Positions 12,138-27,900 of a stretch of DNA of 64,000 nt are shown one piece after another. Below the pieces are notes generated by a model. That model saw only the letters and a program-made list of their open reading frames with translations, was not told where the DNA came from and searched no databases. The DNA lies in contig CAKAKS010000039.1 in assembly GCA_916700875.1 (NCBI GenBank), positions 15,101,139 through 15,165,138 of the forward strand, in the 5' to 3' direction. Numbering within the stretch: position 1 is the stretch's first letter; each line of letters begins with the position of its first letter. The translations under genes and the position numbers were made by a program. This stretch comes from Sebastes aleutianus. Lineage: Eukaryota; Chordata; Actinopteri; Perciformes; Sebastidae.

Positions 12138-15100
12138 CTAGCTCCATACCAACGCTTTCGAATGAGACGAGTTTAGCTGCACGTGTTCGTAGTGCTCTCC
12201 GTTTCCCTGAAATCAAAACACATTCATTTTTTCAGTAACTTGAAAAGACTTTTACCATAGTGAGATTTTCTCACTGTAAAAAGTACAACGATGCTGTGAC
12301 TCTCACCTTGGATGCAATGGCTTTGAGTTTGCCAAGTAGAGAAGGTTTTGTGTACACAATTTCATCCTCCATGTCTCCCTCGTTCTCTCCCTCCATCATA
12401 GCACAGCTGTCAGCTCCTGGCATCTCACACTCCTTATTGGCAGACATCACCAAGCGGGAGTACTTGTACTCCAACCTAGCAAAGAGACAAGCAACAGAAT
12501 CAATACTGTAGGAAAGAAAACCTAATGTTGTTCTTATGAATATTGACGAAAACTGTGATGTGTCAAGGTACGAAGGGATGGGATCAAATGATGGGAGTTT
12601 GGTAGAGAGTACGAGATAAAGTAAGAAAGAAAGCTGGTGGGAAAGGAAGGAGAGAGAGAAAAAAAATTAGTATGGTAGGCATGAAGGAAGAAAAGAGAAA
12701 GTGATGGGGAGTAGGGAGGAAGAAAGGTATGACAGGAAGGAAGGAAAGAGGCAGAAGGAGGAAGGAATAGGGAAAGAGGTAAAAAGATAAGGAGGGATGA
12801 AGTTAAGAAGGAACACAGGAAAGAAGTAGAGGAGAAGGCAAAGGAAGAAGCCAGGAAAGAAAGAAGGAAGGAGATAGAGAGAAAAACAAAGTGTGCAGGA
12901 ACAAAAAAAGGGAATCGTACCTTTTGTTCTTCTTCCAGAAGTAGCAGGTGAGGGAGACGAGCAGCACTGCGGTGAAAGCTCCCAGCCCTGCACCGAGCCG
13001 TACCCAGAACTCCATCCCCTCACATGGCAACGTCTTCTTTTCAGGCAAGGTCACACCTCCCATACACAGCTTCGGTTCAGTCCACACATACAGCAGGTCC
13101 TGAGGAAGAACATATATAGCATTAGATAAGCCACTGAATATTGTATATACAAATTTTCCTCACATCCAGTCATAGGCGCAGTTTAAACTTTAAGGTTGGG
13201 GGTATGTAATGTGTACAACGCAGAGAGGTCTAATGTTTTGGGGTGCGTGTAGCCTACATATTACACCCTTCAAACAGAGTGCGACGCGAGCGTCAGCGAC
13301 AAATTCAGTTCGACTGCATTGTTTTCTATTGGAATGAACTGACTGGGAGCAACAATGTGCTGCGCAGCGTGCCGTTTTGAGCTGAACTTTTGTCAGACGC
13401 CCTGTTTCTATTTATTCCTTATTCCAACAGATGAGAAATGGCTGATTGGTGAAGTTGAAATGAGGAGTTATCTGATACGATACCTCCTCCTTTCACAAAT
13501 AAGGTGGCAGCTGGCTGGAGTGAAATTGTCAGGAGCCTGAAAGTTTACTTAGGCTACTGTTGGTTGTATTGTATGTCATTTTCAGTAAATATCGCAGTAT
13601 AAAACCTGTCTTTTCTGTTTAAAAAACAAATGTCGAAAGATAGCAAGTACTACTCACCTATCTTTAAAGTGGCTACGTCTCCAGTCTGATCTTGACCGCA
13701 CAGTTGATAGGTACGTGGTTTGTTTACATGGCGTAACAGAAGTGCATATTTAACGGTGTGTGGACAAAGAGTGTCCGATGTTATTAGGCTATAAGTAAAT
13801 AAAAATACCACAAATCTACCTTCTTATCTTGTTGATTTCTCATTCTATCAATAAGAAGGTAGACATTATTCATCATTACAAAAAATTATTAGTTCTACGT
13901 TATTATAAAAAATATAAATGCATTTCTAGGGGGTTCAGTGAGGCCCTGAACCAATGCAAACTGCACCTGTGCATCCAGTGCAGTCTGTGAGTATTTGGAG
14001 ACTTGAAATGGAGTTGCTTTACGCCAGCACACTGCATTTCAAGTGAAGCAAAGGCTGTTAAAGTGCTGACTTTCAGCTTTAAGGGTGTTTGCATCCATAT
14101 TGGCTGGGGGGGAATAAAACAGGCTTTAAATTCAACACAGTCAATGGGATGTGGGCGTAAACACCCTCAAATTAAAGCTGTCAGCACATTGTTTCATTCC
14201 AAATCCAATGTGCTTTACTCAAGAACTAAAACAAATCTGTCCCAGTACTTGTGCAATAACTCCACACAAACCTGGTGTCCTCCCTTGCAAGCTCCCTCTA
14301 TCTGATGGTAGTCTCTCTCGGTGCATGTAGGACAAGCTCCTGAGCTCTCCCATAAGAAACGAAAGGTGCAGCCGTCGCACGTTCCTGCAGGGCACTGGCT
14401 GTAATAGCCAAACACAAGCTGTCACTTCCACACCACATCACAGAATAGATACATGTGATATTAGACAGGGAATCTAGGGAAACCGTGACGAAGGTGTAGT
14501 ACCTTGGAACTGAGAGCTCTCCTTTTGTGCTCTTCTCTGGGTTACAGCGAAGTGTCACCACTGCGCTCCGACCCGACTCACAAGATGAGGTCGCCTCCAA
14601 GGACCTTAGCGACGGAAAGCAAGACAGAACCTTAGAGCACTACATTTCTTCGACTTGTAAAAAAATATCTGAAATAACAGGAGGTACCTGTAGTAGAAGT
14701 TGACATCAGGGACTTTCTTGGCAGTCGGGGGGTACAGCTCAGGTCTCGCCCTTATTCCATCAAGTGTACTATCAACTGTTGCTCCTGTTAGTAATATACA
14801 GAGAAAGATGTATTTAATGTGTTCCGGTAATGCGTCTCTGCTTTTCTCTCTTCTGTAACATATGTTTGATATTAAAAGAACAACAAGACCAAACCTTTTC
14901 ATGTCATATCTTTAGCTTTTAAAGCAATGACAGCAGTAGGGATACACCTACACCAATACCGGGTATCGGGCCGATACTGACTCAAATAGCTGGATTGGGT
15001 ATCGGTGACAATGGGGCTGATCTGTTCAATTCAATTCTATGTTCATATATTATATACATTATAGACTGGAATTTTAATTCCTGTTTAAGTTTTGACCAAT

Positions 15101-15854
15101 TTGTTGCTGCATTAAAAAGGTTTACACCTGAATTATAATTCCTGTTAATTTTGAAGATTTTTTTTACCACTTGCTGGTGTACGATTTATTATTTTAATAA
15201 TTCAGGTTTTTATCAATTATTATTAATAATTGTTCTATATAATAATAATTAATAATAATAATATGATTAGTTATTATTATTAATATTTATTATTTTAATA
15301 ATGTAATATTATTTTAATAATTCATTATTTTAATAATTCAGTAAATTTGTATTTATTTGTTACATTTTGTTTTACAAAGTTAAGAAAGTAATGTTTAAGT
15401 CAAGCCTGATGTTGCCTTACACATACCAGAATGTCACTTCCACACAGTGAAGCATACAGCTTATTAATTAAACACTGGTATTGGATCAGTACTCGGTATC
15501 AGGACTGAAAAAGTCAGATCGGTGCATCCCTAGACAGCAGTATAAAACACAGCAAATGCAGCTCTCTGCGCTACCACTGTCTGCATCTCATGCTCACTAA
15601 CCAAGTAATGTGTCAGCCAGGTTAATGGACTGTGAGGCGAGCGCCGTGTGGAAGCCTCGTCCAGTTGCTGGGATGATTGTTGACTGACAGATGAAGGTCT
15701 TGACAGCGTTGGCTCCTTCTCCTTTTTCTCTCTGGGCGTCGGTGATGGATAGGTCTGTGACGTTGTCCGTGCATACTGCCAACTGACCCTTAAATAAAGA
15801 AAAAGACCAAATAGCAAGGGCATTCCTACACACAAACTTTTGATTGTATTTTCT

Positions 15855-15905
<51 letters not shown>

Positions 15906-18900
15906 TCTCTTCACACCTTTCCTCCACACAGGTTGATATTGAAGTGGTGGAAGTACTTGGTTCCTTTGGAGGTAAAGCTCGGACCGTTCATCAGTGATCC
16001 TGTAGACCCAAGGAGGCTGAAGTCATAAGTCAGAGTGACGTTGCCCTCAGCGTGGGTGAAGCGACAGTCACTGAAACATAAACTGTGGTCCTGTAAAAGA
16101 AAACAAAGATACAGGTTGTGCGTCGTATAAATAATTTTAAAAAAGTTTCACAAATACGACTGAAAAGAATAGCTTTCCCCATCACTAACAAACCTTGTCG
16201 CTCTTGCTGGCCGGTCCACAGGGTTTGCAGGCGTCTGGGCCCGGCGTGGCGTGAGGGACGAGGTATGTGTTGCGTGGACACTCTGTGCACTGGCTGGTGC
16301 GCGTGTCTATGTAGTGTCCAGGTGGGCACGGCACACACGTAGAGCTGGAGGGTTGGGTGCTGAGGGCACAAGCCCGGCACCCAGAGGACACCCCGTCGAC
16401 CGCGTTACTCACTGAGATGGAGTAGATCCGCACCACGTCGTTGACATACAGGCGTGCCTGAGAGAGAGACAAACAGGCACAGAATGATGCTGAAATAGGT
16501 GCTGTGGAGTTTAAAGAGACTCTGACACCAACCCCCTACACAAGAGTGGATCGCAGCATATAGTATTATATTAGTATATCGGTACTGGGTTATACAAGAT
16601 GTAATTCTGCCCTCACTTGAAATGCCCACAATCCAAAACAGGTGCTTTAAAAAAAGCAAGTTAATGATTCGAGCTTCGCCCAAGTGAGCACAGAGATAAA
16701 GTAGTGTGTTTGATTTGTGGTTTGGTTTAAACACTAACCCCACGACAGATAGTATCTTTATTAGCCAATAACAGGGAGTGTTAGGTGTACCAAGTGTGGG
16801 GTGGATTTACAAGACTAAAGGCTGTCCCAGTTGTTTGAACGTGAAGTTTTCTGGACATAATGTCTTGTTTCTGGACACAAGACAATGAATATGAAGGTTG
16901 AACTACAAGACAACAGGCCAGCTTTCCTGACTTTTTGAAGGACCAAGTGGCCAAATCCTGGTCAGTGGCCTGACCAGAATGCTATTATACATGTGAACTT
17001 GCTAGGTGATCTTTCTTTGTATTTTCATTATGTTGTACACACAACCTCTATTGCACGTCTGTCCATCCTGGAAGGGAGAATCCCTCCTCTGTTGCTCTTC
17101 CTGAGGTTTCTTCCATTTTTTTCTTTTTTCCCTGTAAAAGGGTTTTCTGGGGGGAGTTTTTCCTTATCCAATGAGAGGGTCACACTGTAAAGGACAGAGG
17201 GTGTTGTATCCTGTACAGATTGTAAAGCCCCCTGAGGCAAATTTGTGATTTGAGAGTTTGGGCTGTACAAATAAAATTGACTTGACTTTAAAAAGGTACA
17301 GTGTGTAAGATTTGGCGACATCTAGCGGTGTGGTTGCAGACTGCAACCAACTGAGTACCCGTCATCTCACTCCTCCCTTTCCAAGACTCCGGTGATGTGA
17401 GCCGCCGAGTGCAAAACCATGGTAACGCTGTTCGCCTCGCTCAGAAGCCATCCTTACCATAATAACACTACTTTAGGAGCAACGGAAGTCAGACAGCAGC
17501 TAGCGGTACCGAGAAATGTGAAAGACTCTCTCTAGAGCCAGTGTTTGGTTTGTCCGTTCTGGGCTACTGTAGAAATATGGCAGAGCAACATAGCAAACTC
17601 CGTGAAGAGGACCCGCTCCCTATGTAGATATGAAGGGCTCATTCTAAGCTCATGAAAACACAATAATTCTTAATTTCAGGTGATTATACACTAAAGAAAA
17701 CATAGTTATGAATATTTTATTCCATTTCTGCTAATAGATCCAAATGTTACACACTGTTCCTTTAAGAAACTATGTCCGGCGGCACATTATTGAGTCATTT
17801 TGATTGAAACAAGAAAACTGAGAATACAACAAAAATCTCACAAAACAAAAATATCAATAGATAGTAAAAAAAATAAACATTATATATTGCCAGCCCTAAT
17901 GTGAATAGAAATGAAAGTGGTTAACTCATACTTACATCTGAAGGTTGGTTAGTCCGCTGGAAAGCCCATGTGTAGGAAACCGAGGCATTCTTTGTCATGA
18001 CGTGTGTGTAGGTCTGTCTTGCTTTCGTTCTCTCCCATGACTCAACAACCGTAGTACTCTTCCTGTTTACATCCTTAAAAAAAAAAACATGTTCACTTTA
18101 TTCACATCACCTATCCATATAATAACGTATATGTAGCAGCAAACATGTGTCAGGAGCTATTCTCACCATCATGAAGTAGAACTCACAGTCAGCTACACAC
18201 ACAGTTTCAAATTCAAATGTGATGCGACCAAACTCCGTCCCAGAGTGGCTTGACACGGACGTAGGGAGCCTGGAGGCAGATGCAAACAGAGACAAGTGGA
18301 ATCAGTCACAGCAAAAAGAAACAGACAGCTGAGTGACAAGAGTGTCGGAGACTGAAGAACACAACATGACTTACTTGAAGCCAGGAACATGGATGTTGAG
18401 GATGAGGTAATCATTATCTGAGCTTCCTGCTCCACTCTGGATATGATCACCTGCCACCTCCCAGCCTAAAGGACAAATCCACATAACTCAACTATTTAAA
18501 GAGATATATATATTTATTTTTTTTATTTTCTTATTTTATTGTCATAGAACAAAACCTTAAAATCTCTTTAGAGAGAGCACTACTGCTGGACATATCTTGC
18601 CAAACATACCCACCATTCATACTGTCACATTTGGAGTTTCCCACATTGAAACAGGAGGTCTTCATGTTTGCAGGAAGAATATTCCACCATTTATACTCGT
18701 AACCCAAGGTGGGCTCAGTGCCTGCTGGACACCGCTGACATGCTGGGGGATGAACACAATGAGAAACGCAATTAGGAAAGCACACAGAAACAAAACCCAA
18801 AGTAACTGAAGGAAAATGGCACGGAGGAATAAAATACAAAATCAACAGAGTTCTCAGTACGTTTCATCCCATCTGAATAGGTCCCAGGTGGGCACGGTGA

Positions 18901-21900
18901 GCAGGTGGCCGTGTCATTGTTATAGAAACCAGGGTTACAGGGGGGGCAGGGCTCCCTTTCTCCACTTGGAGGCAATGACTCTGCTCCAGTCACACCTTCC
19001 AGACAGATCTTAGGTTCAATCCATTTATATATGACCTGCGTCTGAAATTACACAGAGATGGAGGGTGATGGACTGTGATTACAGAATGGGTCTGCTCTCT
19101 GGGTATTTAATCTAGAGGTGGCCTCTTTTCTCTCACCTTGCCTTCATGGTCACATGCTGTGTGGATCTGGAAATAGTCCTTCCTGGAACATGGAGGTCTG
19201 TCCTTACAAGCAGACGATCCCTCAGCTTGGAAAAGAACAGTGGTGATAAGACAAAATAAAACTACACTAGCAAAAAAATAAATAAAGTGTCTATCATTTA
19301 AAAAAGCAACTGCAGAATACGGTACATCCCCACAAATACTGTAGCATTTTAATAAATAATAAACTTTATCAAAGACACTGTAAAGCTTTACGCATAAAAG
19401 TAATCCAGTTAAATCATTAAACACAAGAATCCAAATAAAATAGAGAAACATTCAGTAAAGAAAACCGCAAAATATGTGTGACGTGAATGCAGATGAGGGA
19501 TAAAAGAGTAAAAAGAATAATGTGCTCTTAAAGAAGAGCGCTTTGGCAGTAGACTCTGCTAAAAACACAGCAGTGTAGCAAAGGAGTCATACAATATGCA
19601 TAAAGAGGTGTACTGAATTAAATATGTAATATCTTCTGAATACTCTAGTTAAGTCACTGAGAAGTGACTGTAAGAAGGCGAAACAGGACACGCACTCACA
19701 GCATCATCTGAGGAATTTTAACCTGCCAAAGTGAAGATACTTTATATCAAAGCAAATTAAAGAGGAGGGGAAAAAAACTGTCTTTTCATTACGTTTTCAT
19801 TTCAAGTCATTTGACCAAATTAAAATATCACAAATGGATGAAAACTATCAGGTCATTCATCTAGATTTCTGTTATTATAACTCATCTACCTTCTGTTGAT
19901 TTGGAATAGCTGGTCTAGTACAGTGACAACCTTACATGTGGAAATGTGCCCTAGTAAATCCCTGTTGAGAAACATACTAAAATAGATCAGGGAGCATATT
20001 ACTTTTATCCTCAGAAATAGCATATTAGAAAACAAAATTTGTAAAATGTAAGTAATGTAGGAGCTTTATGAAAAATACAAGAGCATACTCGCTACATCAT
20101 CTGCCAAAATCTGCTACTCCCCTGCGATCACACGAGCCCTCCGCACTGAACTAACAAGCATGTTCCTTCTTCTGAAGTTTGACTAATGTGGCTGAAAATA
20201 GGACAAGCTCTCTTTCTATCGTCTGGCTGTGTTATGTGCTTCTGTGTGAGCGGCGCGGATGACAATTAGGCTACACTGAATTCTGCATATCTTTTTTTCT
20301 CTGTGTCAGAGTGTGTTCCTACCTGCGTACTGAGTGGTAGTGTTACAGGGGGTGCAGGAGCTGGCGCCGTGGCCAGCGTAGGTGTCCCGAGAGCAGGGAT
20401 CACATGCGGTGGAGCCCGGGACTCGGCTGAACGTCCCCGGCTTACACGGGAAACACTCTGATGTGTAGGCGACTCCTGGTGGAAGGACATGACAGATAGA
20501 GAATAACACAAGGAAAACAAATATTTAACAAGTATTGATTTGTCATTGATTACAGCAAAAAGTTGGGAAAAGAGATGGGGATTTGTCACTGACCTTCTAT
20601 TTGAATATTTTTCAGCAAAACAGGTTTCACCCCTTTGGCCCTCATTAGGACCCCACCTGTCCTCCAGTACAGGATGTTGGTGCCAGATTTCAGGTTCACC
20701 TAGAATACACATGATTCCATGTATTACAAGTTAAGCTGCAGCATGAACACAGCCAGTGCAGTAGTTAAGATTAACATCTAAAGAGGATCTGTTATGCTAA
20801 TTTTCAAGTGCATGCTTACATTTGGGGTTTCTACAAGAACATGTTTGCGTGCTTTAATGTTGAAAACACTTTATTTTTCTCATACCGGCTGTGCTGCAGC
20901 ACCTCTTTTCACCCTCTGTCTGAAATGCTCTGTTCAAGCTACTGCTACTAGCTGCTAGGTATTATGCAAATGAGTTACTTGATGACATCACCATGTTACG
21001 GAAGAAAAGGCAGGACTTAAAGCAAGGCATGTCAGGCAGTTCAGGAGCAGGGTTTCTATGGGTGAGAGGAACTCCCTTTGGTGTGGACTTTGTAACTTTG
21101 CAGACCTTTTACATGCACAGAAAAACTATATGACACACTAAAGGAAAGCACAAAAGCATAATAGGTCCCCTTTAAATCTGGCTTTGCTTGATGTAGTTCC
21201 AATTAACAACATATGCCATCTTAAAATTACTGGAAGAGATCAGCCCAAATGCTAGAGCTGAGCCTTCACTACATATGGGCCATTTCATTTAAATGGATAT
21301 AAAGCATAACGCTGCACAATGAATATACTGGAAATAAATCTGAAAACAGTCAGTAGCTCATTCAGCATGCAAAGCGCTTAAATGCATGGGAGAATAATAC
21401 GTAACTGAATTAACATGTTCTACTTCATGCATTTATTAATTCAAGGTGCATCATTGGTGTTATGATGTAGTCAAACTTCAACAGAGAACAATGTAATAAG
21501 TGTGGTGCATAAAGCATGTAAATTAAACTTCCTTTAACTAATCATATTGTACAAACATTTTCTTGGAATAATCAAGTTTAATTCAATCTTGAGAAAATAG
21601 TACAACATTTGAGTCCACATAAATATTTATTTCACTAAACTTGACAATAAGCTAAAAAAATAAAAAATAAAAAGCTCTTGAGAAGATCCACTTATTGCTC
21701 CCAACATTACAACTAATTGCCATTTTTTAACCACAGTGCTATAAACACAAAGCAACTCATTTTACAATGTGACTGGAAAAATACTGGAGACAACAATAAG
21801 TGATGCCAGCCTCTCTCTGTGTACTAACAGGCTTCCTGCTTGTATCCACCCATGTCTTGCTGCTCTGCCTGAGTTCAACACATTTATTTTATTTTGGGAG

Positions 21901-24900
21901 ACCAAGGCCAGCTGCCAATGAGGTGTCCTCCGTAGCTATTGTTCATCTAACGGCACGCAGCACTTACCGTATGGGTTGCCCATTCACCATGATTGGTGAG
22001 CTTCAGCCACTTTGTATCAGCAGACTGATCCATCTCCTGACATTGGTCATTCTGGATCTAAACACACACAAATAATCAGTGTCCATCAGCTGAAACTCTC
22101 ACCTCTTTTATGGTCGTGCTTTATCACTACAATATTCACGATATACACGCATGCAACAATACACAGTACTAAATATCAAAGTAATGATGTGACTTTTTGT
22201 CTATAGGCAGAATCGTATTGTTGTTTGTGGGGGCAATTTTATTGAACAATAAAATATCTGTCTTTCATAATGGAAAATAAATAAAAAATGTCCTCAGTTT
22301 ACTATAAATCCCCAAAATTCGACCGATTTCAAATCTTTCCAGCACACCTTTCAATTAAGCACTCGTTAAGAGACTCATGGTGCCTTCAAATGAAACTCGT
22401 GAGCTTGTGTTTACAACATGGGAAGCCGTGTTTACAACATGGGAAGTCGTGTTTACAACATGGGAAGTCATGTACACAATATGCTTGGGCGTTCAAGTGG
22501 TAAAGTCGTGAGAACACCGCTGCTAAGCAACGGCAACATTAACGTTACTGTCGGTGTCTAGAAGCCACAGAGGCTAACAATTTAGCAAGCTAGTAAGTGG
22601 GTAAAATAATGCGGGAAATACAATGGCATAATGAGAGAGGAAGAAGATGAGGCCGTTGGGAATATCAACATTTTCCTCAGACATATTTTAAAATTATGAA
22701 GAAAAACAATATACTACTAAAATTACAATATAATAACTTCCATGGCCTCCGCCATTTCTGACAACGTCAACAAACACGTCACAACTCATAAACTCGGAGC
22801 TTTCAGAAACTTTCCACTTACAAGGTCGTGGATACCACAAAGAGGGGGGCGTACATATGGACTCTTCTCGTGAACACGGTAAACACGACCCCATTTGAAG
22901 GCACCCTCATCATTTGACTTGCCGTAGCAGACTCAAGCATATTACTTCAGAAAATTTTGACTGGAATATTAGAGTGGGTGAAGTGAGTGATTCATCACAG
23001 ATTGAGATAATGTGTCACAATTATATCCAAGTTTCTATTTGCCCATAGCCAACATGGGTGGGAGTAATGGACACAATATGCTTGTTTTAATGGTGCAAAT
23101 GGTCCTCATTGTAGCTGATGCTTTTTAATGATATAGCAGAATTTTATAATTTCTAGCTAATTATTTCGCAGACCCCCTGGCAGAGTTTCCACAGAACCCA
23201 CTGCTCTAGGGTGTCCAAAAACATTTCACTGGCAGTGCATACACAAACACACCATGTACACACAAACAGCATCCACTTAAACAGATAGATTGATAGACAA
23301 ACAGATCATCATTTTCCCAGAAGTAAGAAGATTAACAGCTAGTAAATGAAACTCACAAAGAACTCAAACAGCAGGTTGCTGTCTGGATACTGGTACTCAA
23401 AGCTGACAGAGCCCTGTTTCTTCAGATGAACGGCGTAGATGAGAGACACCGTGCATTCATCCCTGTTGGACTCCAGATAGTTTCCTTGAGGCACCCATGA
23501 AGAACTGCAAGATAAAGAAAAAGGTATATAATTAATTTTACACTTATAATCTGAATTTTAGTTGTGCTTGCGTCCTCCTAGTCACACACCTGTTGCAGGT
23601 GAGCCTGTTGTCTCCGTGGGGACTGTTTTCCAGTGAGTTTGCCAGGCTACTGAACCCAGCAGGCATGGAATCCCATTGGTCGAAGCGGATGCCGCTGCCG
23701 AGGGAGAAGCTTCCTGCTGCACACTGGGTACACTCCTGAGCCGACATCTCGAGGAACTCCCCAGCCTCGCACGAGAAGGCTGGAGGACAGAGAGAGACAA
23801 GGTACAGAGGGGTTCATATTGAAGAAGTCATTTCCCAACCGTCTATTTATTCTGCTGCAAAAGTCATACACACAGTATAGAATCGCACAGACTGAAGGTG
23901 ACAGAGAAATGGTCATGCCGCATTCAGTATAATGTAGCCCCAGTGATCAGGGAACTTAATCCTTACATCCTGTTACACACTGTGTCTGTCTCAGCGCTTT
24001 TTTTCCCCACCGAGCAGCCATCATGTCTTCCGCATCTGCCAATGTTTTGACAGTGTCAGCTTTTCCTCATACCTGAGCTGGTCAAATGCCATTTGTGATG
24101 CCTCTTTATGCTTTTAAAAGCCACCAATGCAAAATGTGTGTGGGTAGACAATTTGTATAGCACACTCTGACGGAAGTTATTTTCCTCGGCATAATGAACG
24201 TGCATCACTGCAGACCCACAGGACTGCACCGCCCTGCACGTTCGTATATGACATATCCGGTTCTGCCGGCTTCCTGCTCGCTGTGTGCGGCTGTAATAAT
24301 GGATATATTGGCTGTAATTCATCACTTTTATGACCTTACAATACACCCATGGGCTTTATGCTGTAAGCCTGTACCATAGTGGATGTATTAATGTGCAGTA
24401 ATATAATATGTAATATGTAGTTGTAGGCTATTTACTGATACGCAGGGCACAACCTCTTAAACATCCATGGCCTGTGGTCTTTTGTACATCGATTTTGGAG
24501 GTCCTTGACATGAAAAAGTTTGAGATTGCTCTCAAAATCTGTGTGCTGGATTTTTCTAACTTCCATTTATGTCCATCGCTCACTTTATGCTCCCCTTAAA
24601 AGTTTAAAAAATAAATAAGTAAGTAAGTAAATAGTTATAATAGAATGCATATTTATGATATTTTTATTGTTCAGCACAGGATACTTCCGTAGAGACATTA
24701 AAATGATGACAACAGAATAGAAATCATTTTGTTTTACTCTTGTACGGCACTTTGTAGGCGGACGTTTAACTGGCGTCATTATGGTAGTCGACTCGATTAC
24801 AGTCCAAAACGGCGGAGGCGGAGGTCTGCTGCCGGGCGCTGGTGTTGCAATGGAACAAGTGACTCTCACTTCTTAGCAATATTAGTTCTTTGGCTGAGCC

Positions 24901-27900
24901 GAAGGGTGCTATGAGCTGAGCGGACTAGAAATATCTCCTGTTGCCAAGTCGTAGCTAAGGTCCGTCCTATTTACTGGAGCAGTGAATAACATTTCCATTC
25001 CATAAGAATCTTATGAGATGGTAATGATTTTTCCAAGTATTAGCAAACACTTAGGGTTACCAGTGAAACAGAGTGAATGAATTGTGAAAACTTTAGATTT
25101 TGGTATCAAAACACATACAAATATAAATTAATAGTCTTCATTTTTTTTCTTTGGCAAATGACCATGGTTTAAGCTAGATAATGCCCTCCACGTCATCCAT
25201 TAATTCCTGATAATGGACACCCCGTCATGCATTATCCCTTACATGGATAGCATCATCATATCTTACGCAAGACAGTTTGTTCGATTGCTATGAGGAAACA
25301 AGTGTCTGGTGTTCTACCAGTGAAGTGTGTACTTTAAACAGGAACAAGGAAACAGAAAACAATAACAAAAGGTCTCAAGAGAGTTGCAACATGAAGATGT
25401 AAATGGTTACAAGCAATGCAGAAGGAACATTCCTCAGGATGAACCATTTCACCTTCCTGATATATTATTATCATGAGAATAGTTTCCATTTTATGCAGTT
25501 TTATACATTATGTAAAACCCGTTAGAGAACACTAGCTGTCCATTAACATGCACCCCATTCTGTGAGTGACCTTTCAATTATCTCACACACTGATTTCACC
25601 TGTGATAATCTCAACTGCACCATCAGTGAGTTGTGACAGCGCCGGGTAAACCTGCTCTAGGGGAGGTCTAACAAAGAACAAACTTGTATGACTACCTTGT
25701 TGAACATTAGTGTGCTTTTACAAGATTAAAGTCTGCCTTCCTGGCTCTGTCGTGACAAGGCACCTTTTACCACAATTGAGATATCTGTGAGTGCTCCCTG
25801 TGACTCACCGCTGGCAGATCTGTCTCCATGGCAAAACATTAGCACTGACCTGTAATAATTAACAATAACTGGCCATTCAAAAGCACCAAATCTGCAAACT
25901 GTTTATTCTAATCATTTATAACTAAGGAGCTCTATTTGGACATATTTCCCCATGGTGACAGATGTGGAAGGAACACCAACATGTATCACCAGTTACTGCA
26001 CATTAATGATTGAGCAAAGAGCCATTATGTGAGAGCGTTTTGCTCTGGGAGTTTTGGCCTGAGGCTTTGCTCTGTGATTTGGTTGGATCTTGGAGGATAT
26101 CCAAACAGGGACAGTCAGGTTGTAGTGCTGGAAATTCCAGGCTACTGATAAGAAGGTGAGACACGCACATCAACTTTCACACATCACACATATACTTACT
26201 GCACTCTGTGCCGCGTACTGGCTCTGGTAGTCCAGTGCAGGACCCGGGGCTCTGTGGGATGGCCACTCTCCACCGAGATCCAGTGCTGTCACACTCTGTG
26301 TACTCATAGTAGTAGTCCGTCTGTCAATTACACACACACGCAAAACATCTGCATAAGAAATCAGTCACCACAACAGTCTTGAACCCAGACAATGAGAAAA
26401 AATGTAGGCCAGAGGCAGGTCAGTAAACATCACACCACAAGAGGCCTCCACCCACATCAGAGCCCTGAGTCATCATCTCATTCTGGGTGAGAAATGCATC
26501 AGAGCAGACTAAATGGCTGCATTAGAAACCAGCACTGAAATTAACTTCCGTAACCAGCTGCTCCGGGCTTACAAAACATGACCGCCTGTTACGCTGCGTT
26601 ATCTCTCAAGCCACAACCACTCCTCTGCCCTGGATACACAACATACCATCTCCACGGCGATGGGAACAGAGGGGGGATGGCGGCAGGCAGGCGGAGGCGT
26701 TTTACCAACAGCTTTTCACATTTTCAGGATGAACACTTAAAGATGTTTGATAATCGCATATTATAGTTTTAATCTGTCGTCTGGAGTGAAAACCGTTAGC
26801 TTGATGTTCTCGCCTCCACAGAGCTTCTCTTCTTCATCTTTCCGTCTACAGAGGAGGATGGCCTAATTTCTGACAGTTTACATAATGTTGCTCCTTGAGC
26901 CAAACCAGATTTTTGACACCGCAGCGCATGCAGGCTGTTTTTGTGTGGAGTGATTTTCACTGGTGTTTGTGGGTCTGGAGATAGAGCTCAGTCGCAGTGA
27001 TGATAAAGAGAAAAGAGGCAGAATCGAGCATAATTGTCGACCAAACTCAATGTTTTAACATTACAGCTGCAGTGATTCGAGACACAAGAAATGTTCTCAG
27101 AATAGGATTGTATTCAGAACCTTGTTGCGTTAAATTATCTCTCCTATAAGAGCTGTGGTCAATCACTGATATGGCAGACTTTAATACTCACCTCACACCA
27201 TAATTCAGCATAAGAGTCTCTACTCCTGAATGCATTTCATGTGATTTAAAGCAGCAGTAGGTGAGATTGGAGAGCAAATATGATAAAAAAAAGAAGTTAT
27301 TTTTATAAAACTATATCCTGACAGTAGTGCATGAGACAGGTAATCTGAAAAAAATCATGTCCCTCTGTGTCCTCCGGTGCTCCTAATGGCATCTGCAAGA
27401 TTTCACAGACCGGAGGAAAACAACAAATCAGAGCCGAGCTGGAGCTTGACATCCAGTTTGTGTTTTCAGAAACATCTTGTAGTGTACTGTTTAGCTGTAA
27501 AATGAGAAAGTTTGTGACCCGGCAGCCATGTTGAGATCAGTTGAGGAAATACCAAGCACCGCCCACCAGCCAGAGCAAACTTTCTCATTTTACAGCTAAA
27601 CAGTACACTACAAGATGTTTCTGAAAACATTTGAGGTGGGAAATAGGCATTAAAAGTAACAGAATATTGATTCCTATTTGATCAGCGCTGCCTAGTTTGA
27701 CCGTTTGATCGGAGTTTGCGAGTGATTGACAGCTGCCTCCGTTGAATGAACAGCCAATAGGAACGTTCTCTCTCTGAAATTACCTGTGATTGGTCAAAGT
27801 CTCCCGTCAGGGGCTAGATAGATTTTTTTAAAGCCTGAAAACAGAGTCATGAGGAGATGCAGAAGTCTCTCTCAGAACACTTGAATTACAATATGCTTAA

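Noticed and set aside
12667..13087. Second gene in the purine/pyrimidine-rich stretch next to the elapor2 membrane exon
   Set aside because: Only the 179-nt elapor2 exon is supported; the rest is a GGAA-type tract in the intron.
27461..27629. microRNA gene
   Set aside because: The arms are perfect over 54 bp with a 61-bp loop inside a repeat, unlike a typical conserved pre-miRNA; kept as a hairpin finding instead.
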